Below the pieces are notes generated by a model. That model was not told where the DNA came from and did no database searches. It saw only the letters and a list, made by a program, of their open reading frames with translations. 64,000 nt of DNA from Achatina immaculata (taxonomy: Eukaryota; Mollusca; Gastropoda; Stylommatophora; Achatinidae): positions 4,706,312-4,770,311 of the forward strand of contig CM019714.1 in assembly GCA_009760885.1 (NCBI GenBank), given 5' to 3'. This document shows, piece after piece, positions 55,435-64,000 of this stretch. The position numbers were made by a program, and so were the translations under genes. How positions within the stretch are numbered: the first letter of the stretch is position 1; every line of letters begins with the position of its first letter.

Positions 55435-57080
55435 TGTTGGTGATAATGGTGAGTTATCTATCTTTATGTGTGTGTGTGTTTGTGTGAGAGATACTGGTGA
55501 TAATGGTGAGTTATCTATCTTTGTGTGTGTGTGTTAGATATTGGTGATAATGGTGAGTTGTCTATCTTTGTGTGTGAGAGAGATATTGGTGATAATGGTG
55601 AGTTACCTGTCTGTGTGTGTGAGATATTGGTGATAATGAGTTATCTGTCTTTGTGTGTGTGTGTGAGATATTGGTGATAATGGTGAGTTATCTGTCTTTG
55701 TGTGTGTGTGTGAGATATTGGTGATAATGGTGAGTTACCTGTCTTTGTGTGTGTGTGTGTGAGAGAGATATTGGTGATAATGGTGAGTTACCTGTCTGTG
55801 TGTGTGAGATAATGGTGAGTTATCTGTCTTTGTGTGTGTGTGTGAGATATTGGTGATAATGGTGAGTTATCTATCTTTGTGTGTGTGTCTGAGATATTGG
55901 TGATAATGGTGTTATCTGTCTTTGTGTGTGTGTGTGTGATATTGGTGATAATGGTGAGTTATCTATCTTGTGTGTGTGTGTGAGATATTGGTGATAATGG
56001 TGAGTTACCTGTCTTTGTGTGTGTGAGATATTGGTGATAATGGTGAGTTATCTGTCTGTGTGTGTGAGTGTTAGATATTGGTGATAATGGTGAGTTATCT
56101 ATCTTTGTGTGTGTGTGTGAGATATTGGTGATAATGGTGAGTTACCTGTCTTTGTGTGTGTGTGAGATATTGGTGATAATGGTGAGTTATCTTTGTGTAT
56201 GTGAGATACTGGTGATAATGGTGAGTTATCTATCTTTGTTGTGTGATATTGGTGATAATGGTGAGTTATCTATCTTTGTGTGTGTTAGATATTGGTGATA
56301 ATGGTGAGTTATCTATCTTTGTGTGTGTTAGATATTGGTGATAATGGTGAGTTATCTATCTTTGTGTGTTTGAGATATTGGTGATAATGGTGAGTTATCT
56401 ATCTTTGTGTGTGTGTGTGAGATACTGGTGATAATGGTGAGTTATCTGTCTTTGTTTGTGTGTGTGTGAGATATTTGTGATAATGGTGAGTTATCTATCT
56501 TTATGTGTGTGTGTGTTTGTGTGAGAGATACTGGTGATAATGGTGAGTTATCTATCTTTGTGTGTGTGTGTTAGATATTGGTGATAATGGTGAGTTGTCT
56601 ATCTTTGTGTGTGTGTGTGTTAGATATTGGTGATAATGGTGAGTTACCTGTCTTTGTGTGCATGTATGTGTTAGATATTGGTGATAATGGTGAGTTACCT
56701 GTCTTTGTATGCCTATGTGTGTGAGATATTGGTGGTAATGGTGTGTTACCTGTCTCTGTGTGCGTGTGTGTGTATGTGTGAGATATTGGTGGTAATGGTG
56801 AGTTACCTGTCTTTGTGTGTGTGTGATATTGGTGATAATGGTGAGTTACCTGTCTCTGTGTGTGTGATATTAGTGGTAATGGTGAGTTACCTGTCTCTGT
56901 GTGTGTGATATTAGTGGTAATGGTGAGTTACTTGTCTTTGTGTCTGTGTATGTGAGAGAGATATTGTTGGTAATGGTGCATTACCTGTCTTTATGTGTGT
57001 GAGATAGATAATGGTGAGTCATCCCTCTATGTGTATGTGCGATATTGCTGATAAGTTACATCTTTTTGTGTATATGTGTG
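55435..57080 (+). repeat. ~44-bp minisatellite with (GT)n core, ~36 copies
   Basis: GAGATATTGGTGATAATGGT with GAGTTATCTGTCTTTGTGTG repeats. The length varies because each unit includes a (GT)n stretch. A retrotransposon end is embedded at 57081-57236, and array-like DNA resumes to about 57330. Confidence 0.95.
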
Positions 57081-57236
57081 AGAGAGGAAGACCAAGAGAA
57101 ATGATACTGGACAGTCTGACGGGATGGTGTGAGAGGAGATCACCAACTGAGCTGATGGCCTGCATGAAGGATCGCGTACTCTGGAGAAGCATAATAGCCA
57201 ACGCCAGTCGGCACGGCACATGATGATGATGATGAT
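57081..57236 (+). mobile_element. Non-LTR retrotransposon 3' end, family B, short
   Basis: RGRPREMILDSLTGWCERRS, PTELMACMKDRVLWRSIIAN and ASRHGT with a stop and GAT tail, nearly identical to 54778-54926. It has minisatellite on both sides. Confidence 0.85.
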
Positions 57237-57334
57237 GTGTGTGAGAGAGAGAAAGGGGCAGGGGAGAGGTTATTGGTGGTAATGATGAGTCACCTCTCTT
57301 TATGTATATGTGTGTGTGAGAGAGAAATGTCAGT

Positions 57335-58673
57335 GCCCACATCTTCCTTGATCTGGCCACACACGAGAGAAGTGGTCAGGCCCACATCTTCCTTGCTTTG
57401 GCCACACACACAAGAGAAGAGGTCGGGCCCACATCTTCCTTGCTCTGCCCACACACACAAGAGAAGAGGTCGGGACCACATCTTCCTTGTTCTGCCCACA
57501 CACACGAGAGAAGAGGTCGGGCCCACATCTTCCTTGCTCTGGCCACAAACACAAGAGAGAGAGAGAGGTTAGGGTCCACATCTTCCTTGCTCTTCCCACA
57601 CACACACACACACAAAGAGAGAGAGAGAGAGAGGTCAGGGCCCACATCTTCCTTGCTCTGCCCACACACACAAGAGAGAGAGAGGTCAGGGCCCACATCT
57701 TCCTTGCTCTGCATAAACACACAAGAGAGAGAAGATAGGGCCCACATCTTCCTTGCTCTGGCCACACACACAAGATAGAGGTCAGTGCCCACATCTTCCT
57801 TGCTCTGGCCACACACACACATGAGAGAGAGGTCAAGGCCCACATCTTCCTTGCTCTGCCCACACACACGAGAGAGGTCAAGGCCCACATCTTCCTTGCA
57901 CTACCCACATACACAAGAGAGAGAGGTCAGGGCCCACATCTTCCTTGCTCTGGCCACAAACACAAGAGAGAGGTCAGGGCCCACATATTCCTTGCTCTGG
58001 CCATATACACAAGAGAGGGGTTAGGGCCCACATCTTCCTTGCTCTTCCCACACACACACAAGAGAGAGAGAGGTCAGGGCCCACATCTTCCTTTCTCTGT
58101 CCATACACACAAGAGAGAGAGAGGTCAGGGCCCACATCTTCCTTGCTCTTCCCACACACACACAAAAGAGAGGTCAGGGCCCACATCTTCCTTGCTCTGC
58201 CCACACACACAAAAGAGAGAGAGGTCAGGGCCCACATCTTCCTTGCTCTTCCCACACACACACACAAGAGAGAGAGAGGTCAGGGCCCACATCTTCCTTG
58301 CTCTGCCCACACACACACACACAAGAGACAGGTCAGGGCCCACATCTTCCTTGCTTTGCCCACACATACAAGAGAGAGGTCAAGGCCCACATTTTCCTTG
58401 ATCTGCCCAAACACACAAGAGAGAGAGGTCAGGGCCCATATCTTCCTTGCTCTTCCCACACACACATAAGAGAGAGAGGCCAGGGCCCACATCTTCCTTG
58501 CTCTTCCCACACACACATAAGAGAGAGAGAGAGAGGTCAGTGCCCACATCTTCCTTTCTCTGTCCATACACACAAGAGAGAGAGGCCAGGGCCCACATCT
58601 TCCTGCTCTGCCCACACACAAAAGAAAGAGAGAGCGAGGTCAGAGCCCACATCTTCCTTGATCTGCCCACACA

Positions 58674-58705
<32 letters not shown>

Positions 58706-59353
58706 GTCAGGGCCCATATCTTCCTGCTCTGCCCACACACACGAGAGAGAGAGAGGTCAGGGCCCACATCTTCCTTGCTCTGCCCACACACACAAGAGAG
58801 AGAGAGGTCAGGGCCCACATCTTCCTTGCTCTTCCCACACACACACAAAAGAGAGGTCAGGGCCCACATCTTCCTTGCTCTGCCCACACACACAAAAGAG
58901 AGAGAGGTCAGGGCCCACATCTTCCTTGCTCTTCCCACACACACACAAGAGAGAGAGAGGTCAGGGCCCACATCTTCCTTGCTCTGCCCACACACACACA
59001 CACAAGAGACAGGTCAGGGCCCACATCTTCCTTGCTTTGCCCACACATACAAGAGAGAGGTCAAGGCCCACATTTTCCTTGATCTGCCCAAACACACAAG
59101 AGAGAGAGGTCAGGGCCCATATCTTCCTTGCTCTGCCCACACACACAAGAGAGAGAGGCCAGGGCCCACATCTTCCTTGCTCTTCCCACACACACATAAG
59201 AGAGAGAGAGAGAGGTCAGTGCCCACATCTTCCTTTCTCTGTCCATACACACAAGAGAGAGAGGCCAGGGCCCACATCTTCCTTGCTCTGCCCACACACA
59301 AAAGAAAGAGAGAGCGAGGTCAGAGCCCACATCTTCCTTGATCTGCCCACACA

Positions 59354-59385
<32 letters not shown>

Positions 59386-59695
59386 GTCAGGGCCCATATC
59401 TTCCTTGCTCTGCCCACACACACGAGAGAGAGAGAGGTCAGGGCCCACATCTTCCTTGCTCTGCCCACACACACAAGAGAGAGAGAGAGGTCAATGCCCA
59501 CATCTTCCTTGCTCTGCCCACACACACGAGAAAGAGAGAGAGGTCAGGGCCCATATCTTCTTTGCTCTGCCCCCCCCACACACACACAGAGGTCAGGACC
59601 CACATCTTCCTTGCTCTGCCCACACACACAAGAGAGAGAGAGAGAGATAGAGGTCAGGGCCCACATCTTGCTCTGCCCCCACACACAAGAGAGAG
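57335..59695 (+). repeat. ~50-bp minisatellite with CA and GA tracts, ~46 copies
   Basis: AGGGCCCACATCTTCCTTGC with TCTGCCCACACACACAAGAG and a (GA)n stretch repeats for 2.35 kb. Unit length varies with the dinucleotide tracts. A longer super-unit of about 681 bp is visible (rare CAAGGCCCACATTTTCC at 58381 and 59062). Overlapping open frames on both strands (HTHKRERGQGPHLPCS forward, ARKMWALTSLS reverse) are by-products. Confidence 0.95.
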
Positions 59696-59754
59696 GATGT
59701 CATTTCTTTCTTGTGTAGTTCGTCTGTGGTGTGCTTGTTGTTGTTTCCTTCAGT

Positions 59755-59905
59755 ATAGAGATTGTCTGGTGCAGTGTGCAGGCTGTCTTGTGCAGTGTGC
59801 AGGCTGTCTGGTTCAGTGTGAGGCTGTCTGGTGCAGTGTAAGGCTGTCTGGTGCAGCGTGAGGTTATCTGGTGCAGCGTGAGGCTGTCTGGTTCAGTGTG
59901 CAGGC
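59755..59905 (+). repeat. ~20-bp minisatellite, ~7 copies
   Basis: GGCTGTCTGGTGCAGTGTG repeats at 19-21 bp up to 35 bp before the splice acceptor of the downstream exon. Confidence 0.85.
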
Positions 59906-59918
59906 TGTTTGAGTGTCA

Positions 59919-59940
59919 GCTGTTTTTTTCTCCACCCCAG
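59919..59940 (+). promoter_or_regulatory. 3' splice acceptor
   Basis: A pyrimidine-rich tract (TGTTTTTTTCTCCACCCCAG) ends in AG at 59939-59940, directly before the large coding exon. Confidence 0.75.
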
Positions 59941-59944
59941 ATTG

Positions 59945-62172
59945 ATGGCCCAGTTGGAAGCGTGCGATCCTAGAACAGAAGTACTAGCGGGCAGCCGGTT
60001 TGGAAGCGGCAGCCTTAGAATGGAGAACATAGAAAACCAGCCTCCAGCGAGCCCGGTCTCGGGCAGTAGCAAAAACTCCACCTTCCTCCATCTCAGGACG
60101 CGGTTTGAGGACACGGGAGGGGCCAACGGCGGCCATGGCTCAAGGGCCAGCGGGCCCCTGACCGGGTCTAATGTCAGCAAGATCAAAGAAAGGTTTCAAA
60201 AGAAGGATGAGAAGGGGGCGGGGGATCTCCATCCATCTTCCTCAGCGACGCACGCGTCCAGGAATAAGGACGGTGGAGACAGATCCCCGGAGTCCAAGAA
60301 GATGAGGGTGACGGAAGGTCAGCCTCGCCATTCAGTTGATTCCAGAGCGAGGGCGGACACCCTGCCCTCTTCTGCCCAGCAACACTCGCACGGGCGCGCC
60401 CCGTCTCTGTCCCCGACTCACACCAGCAGCAGCAACTCTCATCGCTTGCCCCCAGCATCCACCTCCGACACAGAAGTCACATCGGCGCCAAAGAGAAAGA
60501 AAGCCGCAGACGACGTGGGCGATTCTAAGGTGCAGGAGTCACAGTCAGACACGCAGCTGGCCAGCCCGGAGCCGGCCCTGCTGGAGGCCACCAACCATGT
60601 CCAGAGGTTCAACTACACGAGGGCCATGTTTGCCCGGATGGAGGAGGAGACCAAGAGGGCGCAGGAGAGGGAGAAGATTATTCGTAGAAAGCCGTCACCC
60701 TCCCGGCCCTTTCCTGGCACCAAGACCCCCCAGCTGTCGCCCGTCCCAGTCTCGCTGACGGAAGACACGCGGAAGCCTCCGTCCGCCCGAGAACAGCAGC
60801 GAGAATCAAGGAGACCAAAGTCCATGAACGACATCCCTTCCGGGGGGTCTTCCGAGTCTTTCAAACGTTTCAGAGAGTCTGACAGTTTCGGCGACGCCAG
60901 ACAAGCAGCTAGAAGGCAGAACCACGCCGGAGCATCGACGCCGAGGTCTGTATCCAGCCAGAAGCAGGACAAGGCCAACCTCGACCCAGACTCGTCTCAT
61001 GGAGAGCCGGTTCTGAGATCCAGAAGACCCAACAGAGCAGCCATCAAGAGAGACGACAGCGGTGACCGATCTGGGAAGTATTTCCACGAGGTGGACGCCC
61101 TTAAAACGTTGAGCGACGGCGTTAGCGAGGGCAAGCCGACATTGCCGGGTAAAGTAGACAGCACCGCCGAGAAGAAGACATCAGCGCCCAACCAAAGTTC
61201 CAAACCAGATCATTCCATTCGGCCCGGTTACAGGGCTCGAGCTCAAGCAGCTGCAACATCGGGGCTTTCATCTTCACATTCCACAGCCTCGGCCCCCACG
61301 GGCAGTGACAAGACAGCGTCTTCCGCTGTGGTCAGAAGACAGCGCAGACAGCCCCCGGTAGAGCAGGTCAGCAGCGCGGAGAACGCCAACAAGAGGCTCA
61401 GCAAAGAGGACATTGAGACCGCTATAGAGAAAGCAGATACTTACCTGGCCAGCATCGGCACCCAGGCTGGCCCGAGAACGGGAGACGTGGAGGAGCGAGA
61501 GTCCCGACGTATTCAGAGCCACGCAGAGTCGGCGGCTGTCAGGCGCCGGTTTCTGTACGGCAGTGACGCCTCGGCGCCGCCACCTGCCGCCAGTCAGGGC
61601 GAGCTGCAGGACACTCCGCAAGCTGGCAGGCAAGACGACGAGCATGACGAGATGTCGGCGTCTCCACCCAGCTTGGGGGCAGCGACATCCGTCCCACCTT
61701 CCCCAGTCAAGAGCTCCGTGTCGGTGCAGCTCAGGTCTCCCTACTCCTCCAGCGAGTCCCTGGACAGAGAGGCCACGTCGGACCCCCAGCCCCCGTCCTA
61801 CCGCGAAGTCAGCGAACCACCACCGTACCACGAGGCTACCTCCACCGCTTCCATGCTTATCTCGCAGAAAGTTATATCACAGCAGCAGCAGCAGCATCAA
61901 CAACGACCATCAGCCGCTAGCACCGCCGTCCCAGCAACCCAGCCGGTCCCAGTGCCACGCCGTGCTCCTCCGCCCCCTCCTCTACCCAAGAAACCGGCCA
62001 TTGGGAATGGAATGGACCTTGGCGTGCCACCGCCCGCGCCGGACCCCGGGTCATCGGAGTACTCCCTTGACCTGGCCTCTACCCCCGTCACAGACATGGC
62101 AGTCGTGGATAATGACTCGACCGATGACCTTCTTATACCAGAGGAGCATATCGCCAGACACAACCAGCTAGA
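59945..62172 (+). CDS. Neurabin/spinophilin-like scaffold, N-terminal exon (partial)
   Basis: One exon (59941-62172) is open for 742 full codons from ATG 59945 and ends two bases into a codon at a GTAAGT donor (62173). Base composition is much richer in GC than the surroundings, with no repeats. Numbering from 59945: TFLHLRTRFE at about 46-55, GSNVSKIKERF at about 74-84, RFNYTRAMFARMEEE at about 221-235, KRLSKEDIETAIEKADTYL at about 483-501, PPSYREV and PPPYHEA (PPxY) near 617-632, a short polyQ near 646-653 and a proline-rich VPRRAPPPPPLPKKP near 669-683. Everything else is Ser/Pro/Arg/Gln-rich and likely disordered. The FxxLRxxFE, SNVxxIKxxF and RFNxxRAxF motifs recall the actin-binding N-terminus of neurabin/spinophilin, which in known members precedes a PP1-binding RKIxF and a PDZ domain. 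Those would be in later exons outside the window. The second ATG, 60020, has the better context (A at -3, G at +4) and may be the true start. Family assignment is by motif only. Confidence 0.7.
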
Positions 62173-62178
62173 GTAAGT
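62173..62178 (+). promoter_or_regulatory. 5' splice donor GTAAGT
   Basis: CTAGA|GTAAGT closes the large exon. The in-frame TAA that follows lies within the intron start, so the open frame ends only because it runs into the intron. Confidence 0.8.
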
Positions 62179-62539
62179 ACTGCTTTGTGTGTGGCTCTCT
62201 CTGTGTGTGGCTGTGTGGCTCTCTGGCTCTGACAAGAACTTGGCCATATTCTGTCGGGCTATTTCATGAAACCTGAAGTGGACATCTACTTGTGGTGGGA
62301 GACTAGCGGTGCTTGCTGTTTCTCTCCATATTATCCAGCGAAATCTTCCGGGACCTGTGTCCCAGCTGTCAAATATTTAACCCATGTGGCTGTGGCTTGG
62401 GGCACATTATAGTCTGCTAGTGTCCGTGTGTTGAAAGGGGTGGGGGTCGCGAAGGCCGTCTGGGTCTCTCGGTTCGTGCTTAAAAATGCGTGGGTGTGTG
62501 GGTGGAACGAGAGAGAGAGAGAGAGAGAGACATTCTTGT
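62179..62539 (+). other. Intron, no other feature
   Basis: Presumed first part of an intron of the scaffold gene, with a (GA)n tract at 62509-62530. Confidence 0.55.
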
Positions 62540-62768
62540 CAAGATGTAAGAGAAATAGAGAGAACGTGTAGGTAGATTTAAGAGAAATGGAGATAATGTG
62601 TAGGTGTATGTAAGATAATTAGAGAAAACATTTAGGCAGATGTACGAGAAGTAGAGAGAACATGTAGACAGATGTAAGAGAAATGGAGAGAACGTGCAGG
62701 CAGATGTAAGAGAAATAGAGAGAACGTGTAGGCAGATGTAAGAGAAATAGAGAGAACGTGTAGATGTA
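62540..62768 (+). repeat. 32-bp minisatellite in intron, ~7 copies
   Basis: AGATGTAAGAGAAATAGAGA with GAACGTGTAGGC repeats at about 32 bp, with a more diverged left end. Confidence 0.9.
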
Positions 62769-62869
62769 TGCCTTGCGAAGCGTGAACATAATTGTCTGGC
62801 TTGGAGGGCCAGGCTTACTCCCAGGCTGTTTAGAAGCTTTAATAGGGGTAGAGGCACCTCGTTTATTAC

Positions 62870-63045
62870 ATGGCTTGGGTAGTGCAGTGGTTAGCGTACT
62901 AGCCACAAGTTCAAAGTCTAGCTGGAACCCAACTATACAGATGGGGTACCTGATCTTCTTGGAGCATGGGAAGGGGTTTTGGGGTGGGGGTAATGCTGAC
63001 CACATCATCATCAAGTGTGCCAACAGGTCAAGGAAAATATGTAGA
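62870..63045 (+). mobile_element. tRNA-derived SINE, type 2, copy 2
   Basis: The head has GGTAGTGCAGTGGTTAGCGT (box A-like) and GTTCAAAGTCTAG (box B-like). The 3' part has GCTGACCAC, AAGTGTGCC and AGGTCAAGGAAAATA in the same order as the 51622-51880 copy. It lies in the presumed intron, on the same strand as the gene. Confidence 0.6.
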
Positions 63046-63049
63046 TTAA

Positions 63050-63990
63050 CACCGTCTAAAGACCGGACAGCCCACCTTTCTAAAGACCGGACAGCCCACC
63101 TTTCTAAAGACCGGACAGCCCACCTTTCTAAAGACCTGAAAGCCGACCTTTCTAAAGACCCGAAAGCCGACCTTTCTAAAGACCTGAAAGCCGACCTGTC
63201 TAAAGACCTGAAAGCCGACCTTTCTAAAGACCCGAAAGCCGACCTTTCTAAAGACCTGAAAGCCAACCTTTCTAAAGACCTGAAAGCCAACCTTTCTAAA
63301 GACCTGAAAGCCAACCTTTCTAAAGACCTGAAAGCCAACCTTTCTAAAGACCTGAAAGCCGACCTTTCTAAAGACCTGAAAGCCGACCTTTCTAAAGACC
63401 TGAAAGCCAACCTTTCTAAAGACCTGAAAGCCGACCTTTCTAAAGACCTGAAAGCCGACCTTTCAAATAACATGAAAGCCAACCTTTCTAAAGACCTGAA
63501 AGCCAACCTTTCTAAAGACCTGAAAGCCAACCTTTCTAAAGACCCGAAAGCCAACCTTTCTAAAGACCTGAAAGCCAACCTTTCAAAGAACATGAAAGCC
63601 AACCTTTCAAATAACATGAAAGCCGACCTTTCTAAAGACCCGAAAGCCGACCTTTCTAAAGACCTGAAAGCCAGCCTTTCAAAGAACATGAAAGCCAGCC
63701 TTTCAAAGAACATGAAAGCCAGCCTTTCAAAGAACATGAAAGCCGACCTTTCTAAAGACCTGAAAGCCAACCTTTCAAATAACATGAAAGCCGACCTTTC
63801 TAAAGACCTGAAAGCCAACCTTTCAAAGAACACGAAAGCCGACCTTTCTAAAGACCTGAAAGCCGACCTTTCAAATAACATGAAAGCCGACCTTTTTAAA
63901 GACATGAAAGCCGACCTTTCTAAAGACATGAAAGTCCACTTTTTAAAAGACATTAAAGCCACCTTTCTAAAGACCTGAAAGTGACTTTTC
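63050..63990 (+). repeat. 24-bp minisatellite in intron, ~38 units
   Basis: GACCTGAAAGCCGACCTTTC with TAAA repeats every 24 bp (eight codons). Forward frame KDLKADLS and reverse frame MFFERLAFRSLERSAF are both open for about 400 codons. Three unit classes (GACCTG, GACCCG and AACATG after the TAAA or AAATA/AAAGA word) are mixed. It approaches the window edge and degenerates after 63900. Open frames on both strands argue against coding. Confidence 0.95.
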
Positions 63991-64000
63991 TAAAGTTCCG

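Noticed and set aside
57330..59861. Many long frames rich in HTHKRERE or ARKMWALTSL
   Set aside because: By-products of a CA/GA compound minisatellite. Frames overlap on both strands.
60183..61831. Minus-strand frames of 91-185 codons and a plus frame of 140-202 codons within the exon
   Set aside because: Shadows of the GC-rich coding exon in other frames.
62619..63978. Opposing frames of 404 and 447 codons
   Set aside because: Both strands of a 24-bp array are open. The forward frame also runs through a SINE.

Overview
This window looks like nuclear DNA of an animal, most likely a lophotrochozoan and plausibly a gastropod or other mollusc. That is inference. It rests on spliced, GC-rich coding sequence, many 5'-truncated non-LTR retrotransposons, Tc1/mariner relics, tRNA-derived SINEs and a very high load of minisatellites. 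Nothing bacterial, plasmid or phage-like is seen.

Only one confident host protein-coding segment is present. It is a large exon at the right end (59941-62172, coding from 59945 or 60020) with a good 3' splice acceptor and a GTAAGT donor. It encodes about 740 residues of a disordered, Ser/Pro/Arg-rich protein whose N-terminal motifs resemble the neurabin/spinophilin family (actin and protein phosphatase-1 scaffolds). The PDZ and coiled-coil exons expected for that family would lie beyond the window. DNA to the left may be intron or intergenic.

The rest is repeats. By hand tally about 28 kb (roughly 43%) is tandem arrays of more than 40 unrelated families, with units of 19 to 65 bp, many close to 40 bp. 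Several have higher-order structure (280, 351, 367, 396 and about 681 bp super-units). Three larger tandem segmental duplications (about 1.81, 1.20 and 0.89 kb) sit on top of this. Long open frames in these arrays mostly reflect unit lengths divisible by three and lack of stops.

Mobile elements by region: 1-5 kb has retrotransposon 3' ends and a 120-bp inverted repeat. 5.9-7.2 kb has a reverse transcriptase frame with only two stops. 8.4-10.3 kb has an RTE-like copy bounded by a 13-bp target-site duplication. 11-14.5 kb has retrotransposon fragments and a SINE. 21-25 kb is a 1.8-kb duplication. 26.1-28.7 kb is a full-length dead Tc1-like element with TIRs and a TA duplication, inserted in a minisatellite. 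28.7-46.5 kb is almost solid tandem arrays. 46.5-48.3 kb has a decayed mariner transposase and a retrotransposon end. 49-59.9 kb is arrays, a SINE and retrotransposon ends. After 62.2 kb come intronic arrays and a second SINE.

I found no clear candidate for a new enzymatic or defence system. The most unusual signals are the density and structure of the minisatellites, the repeated placement of one retrotransposon family's GAT-tailed 3' end against minisatellites, and two long start-less open frames in the 36-bp and 27-bp arrays.
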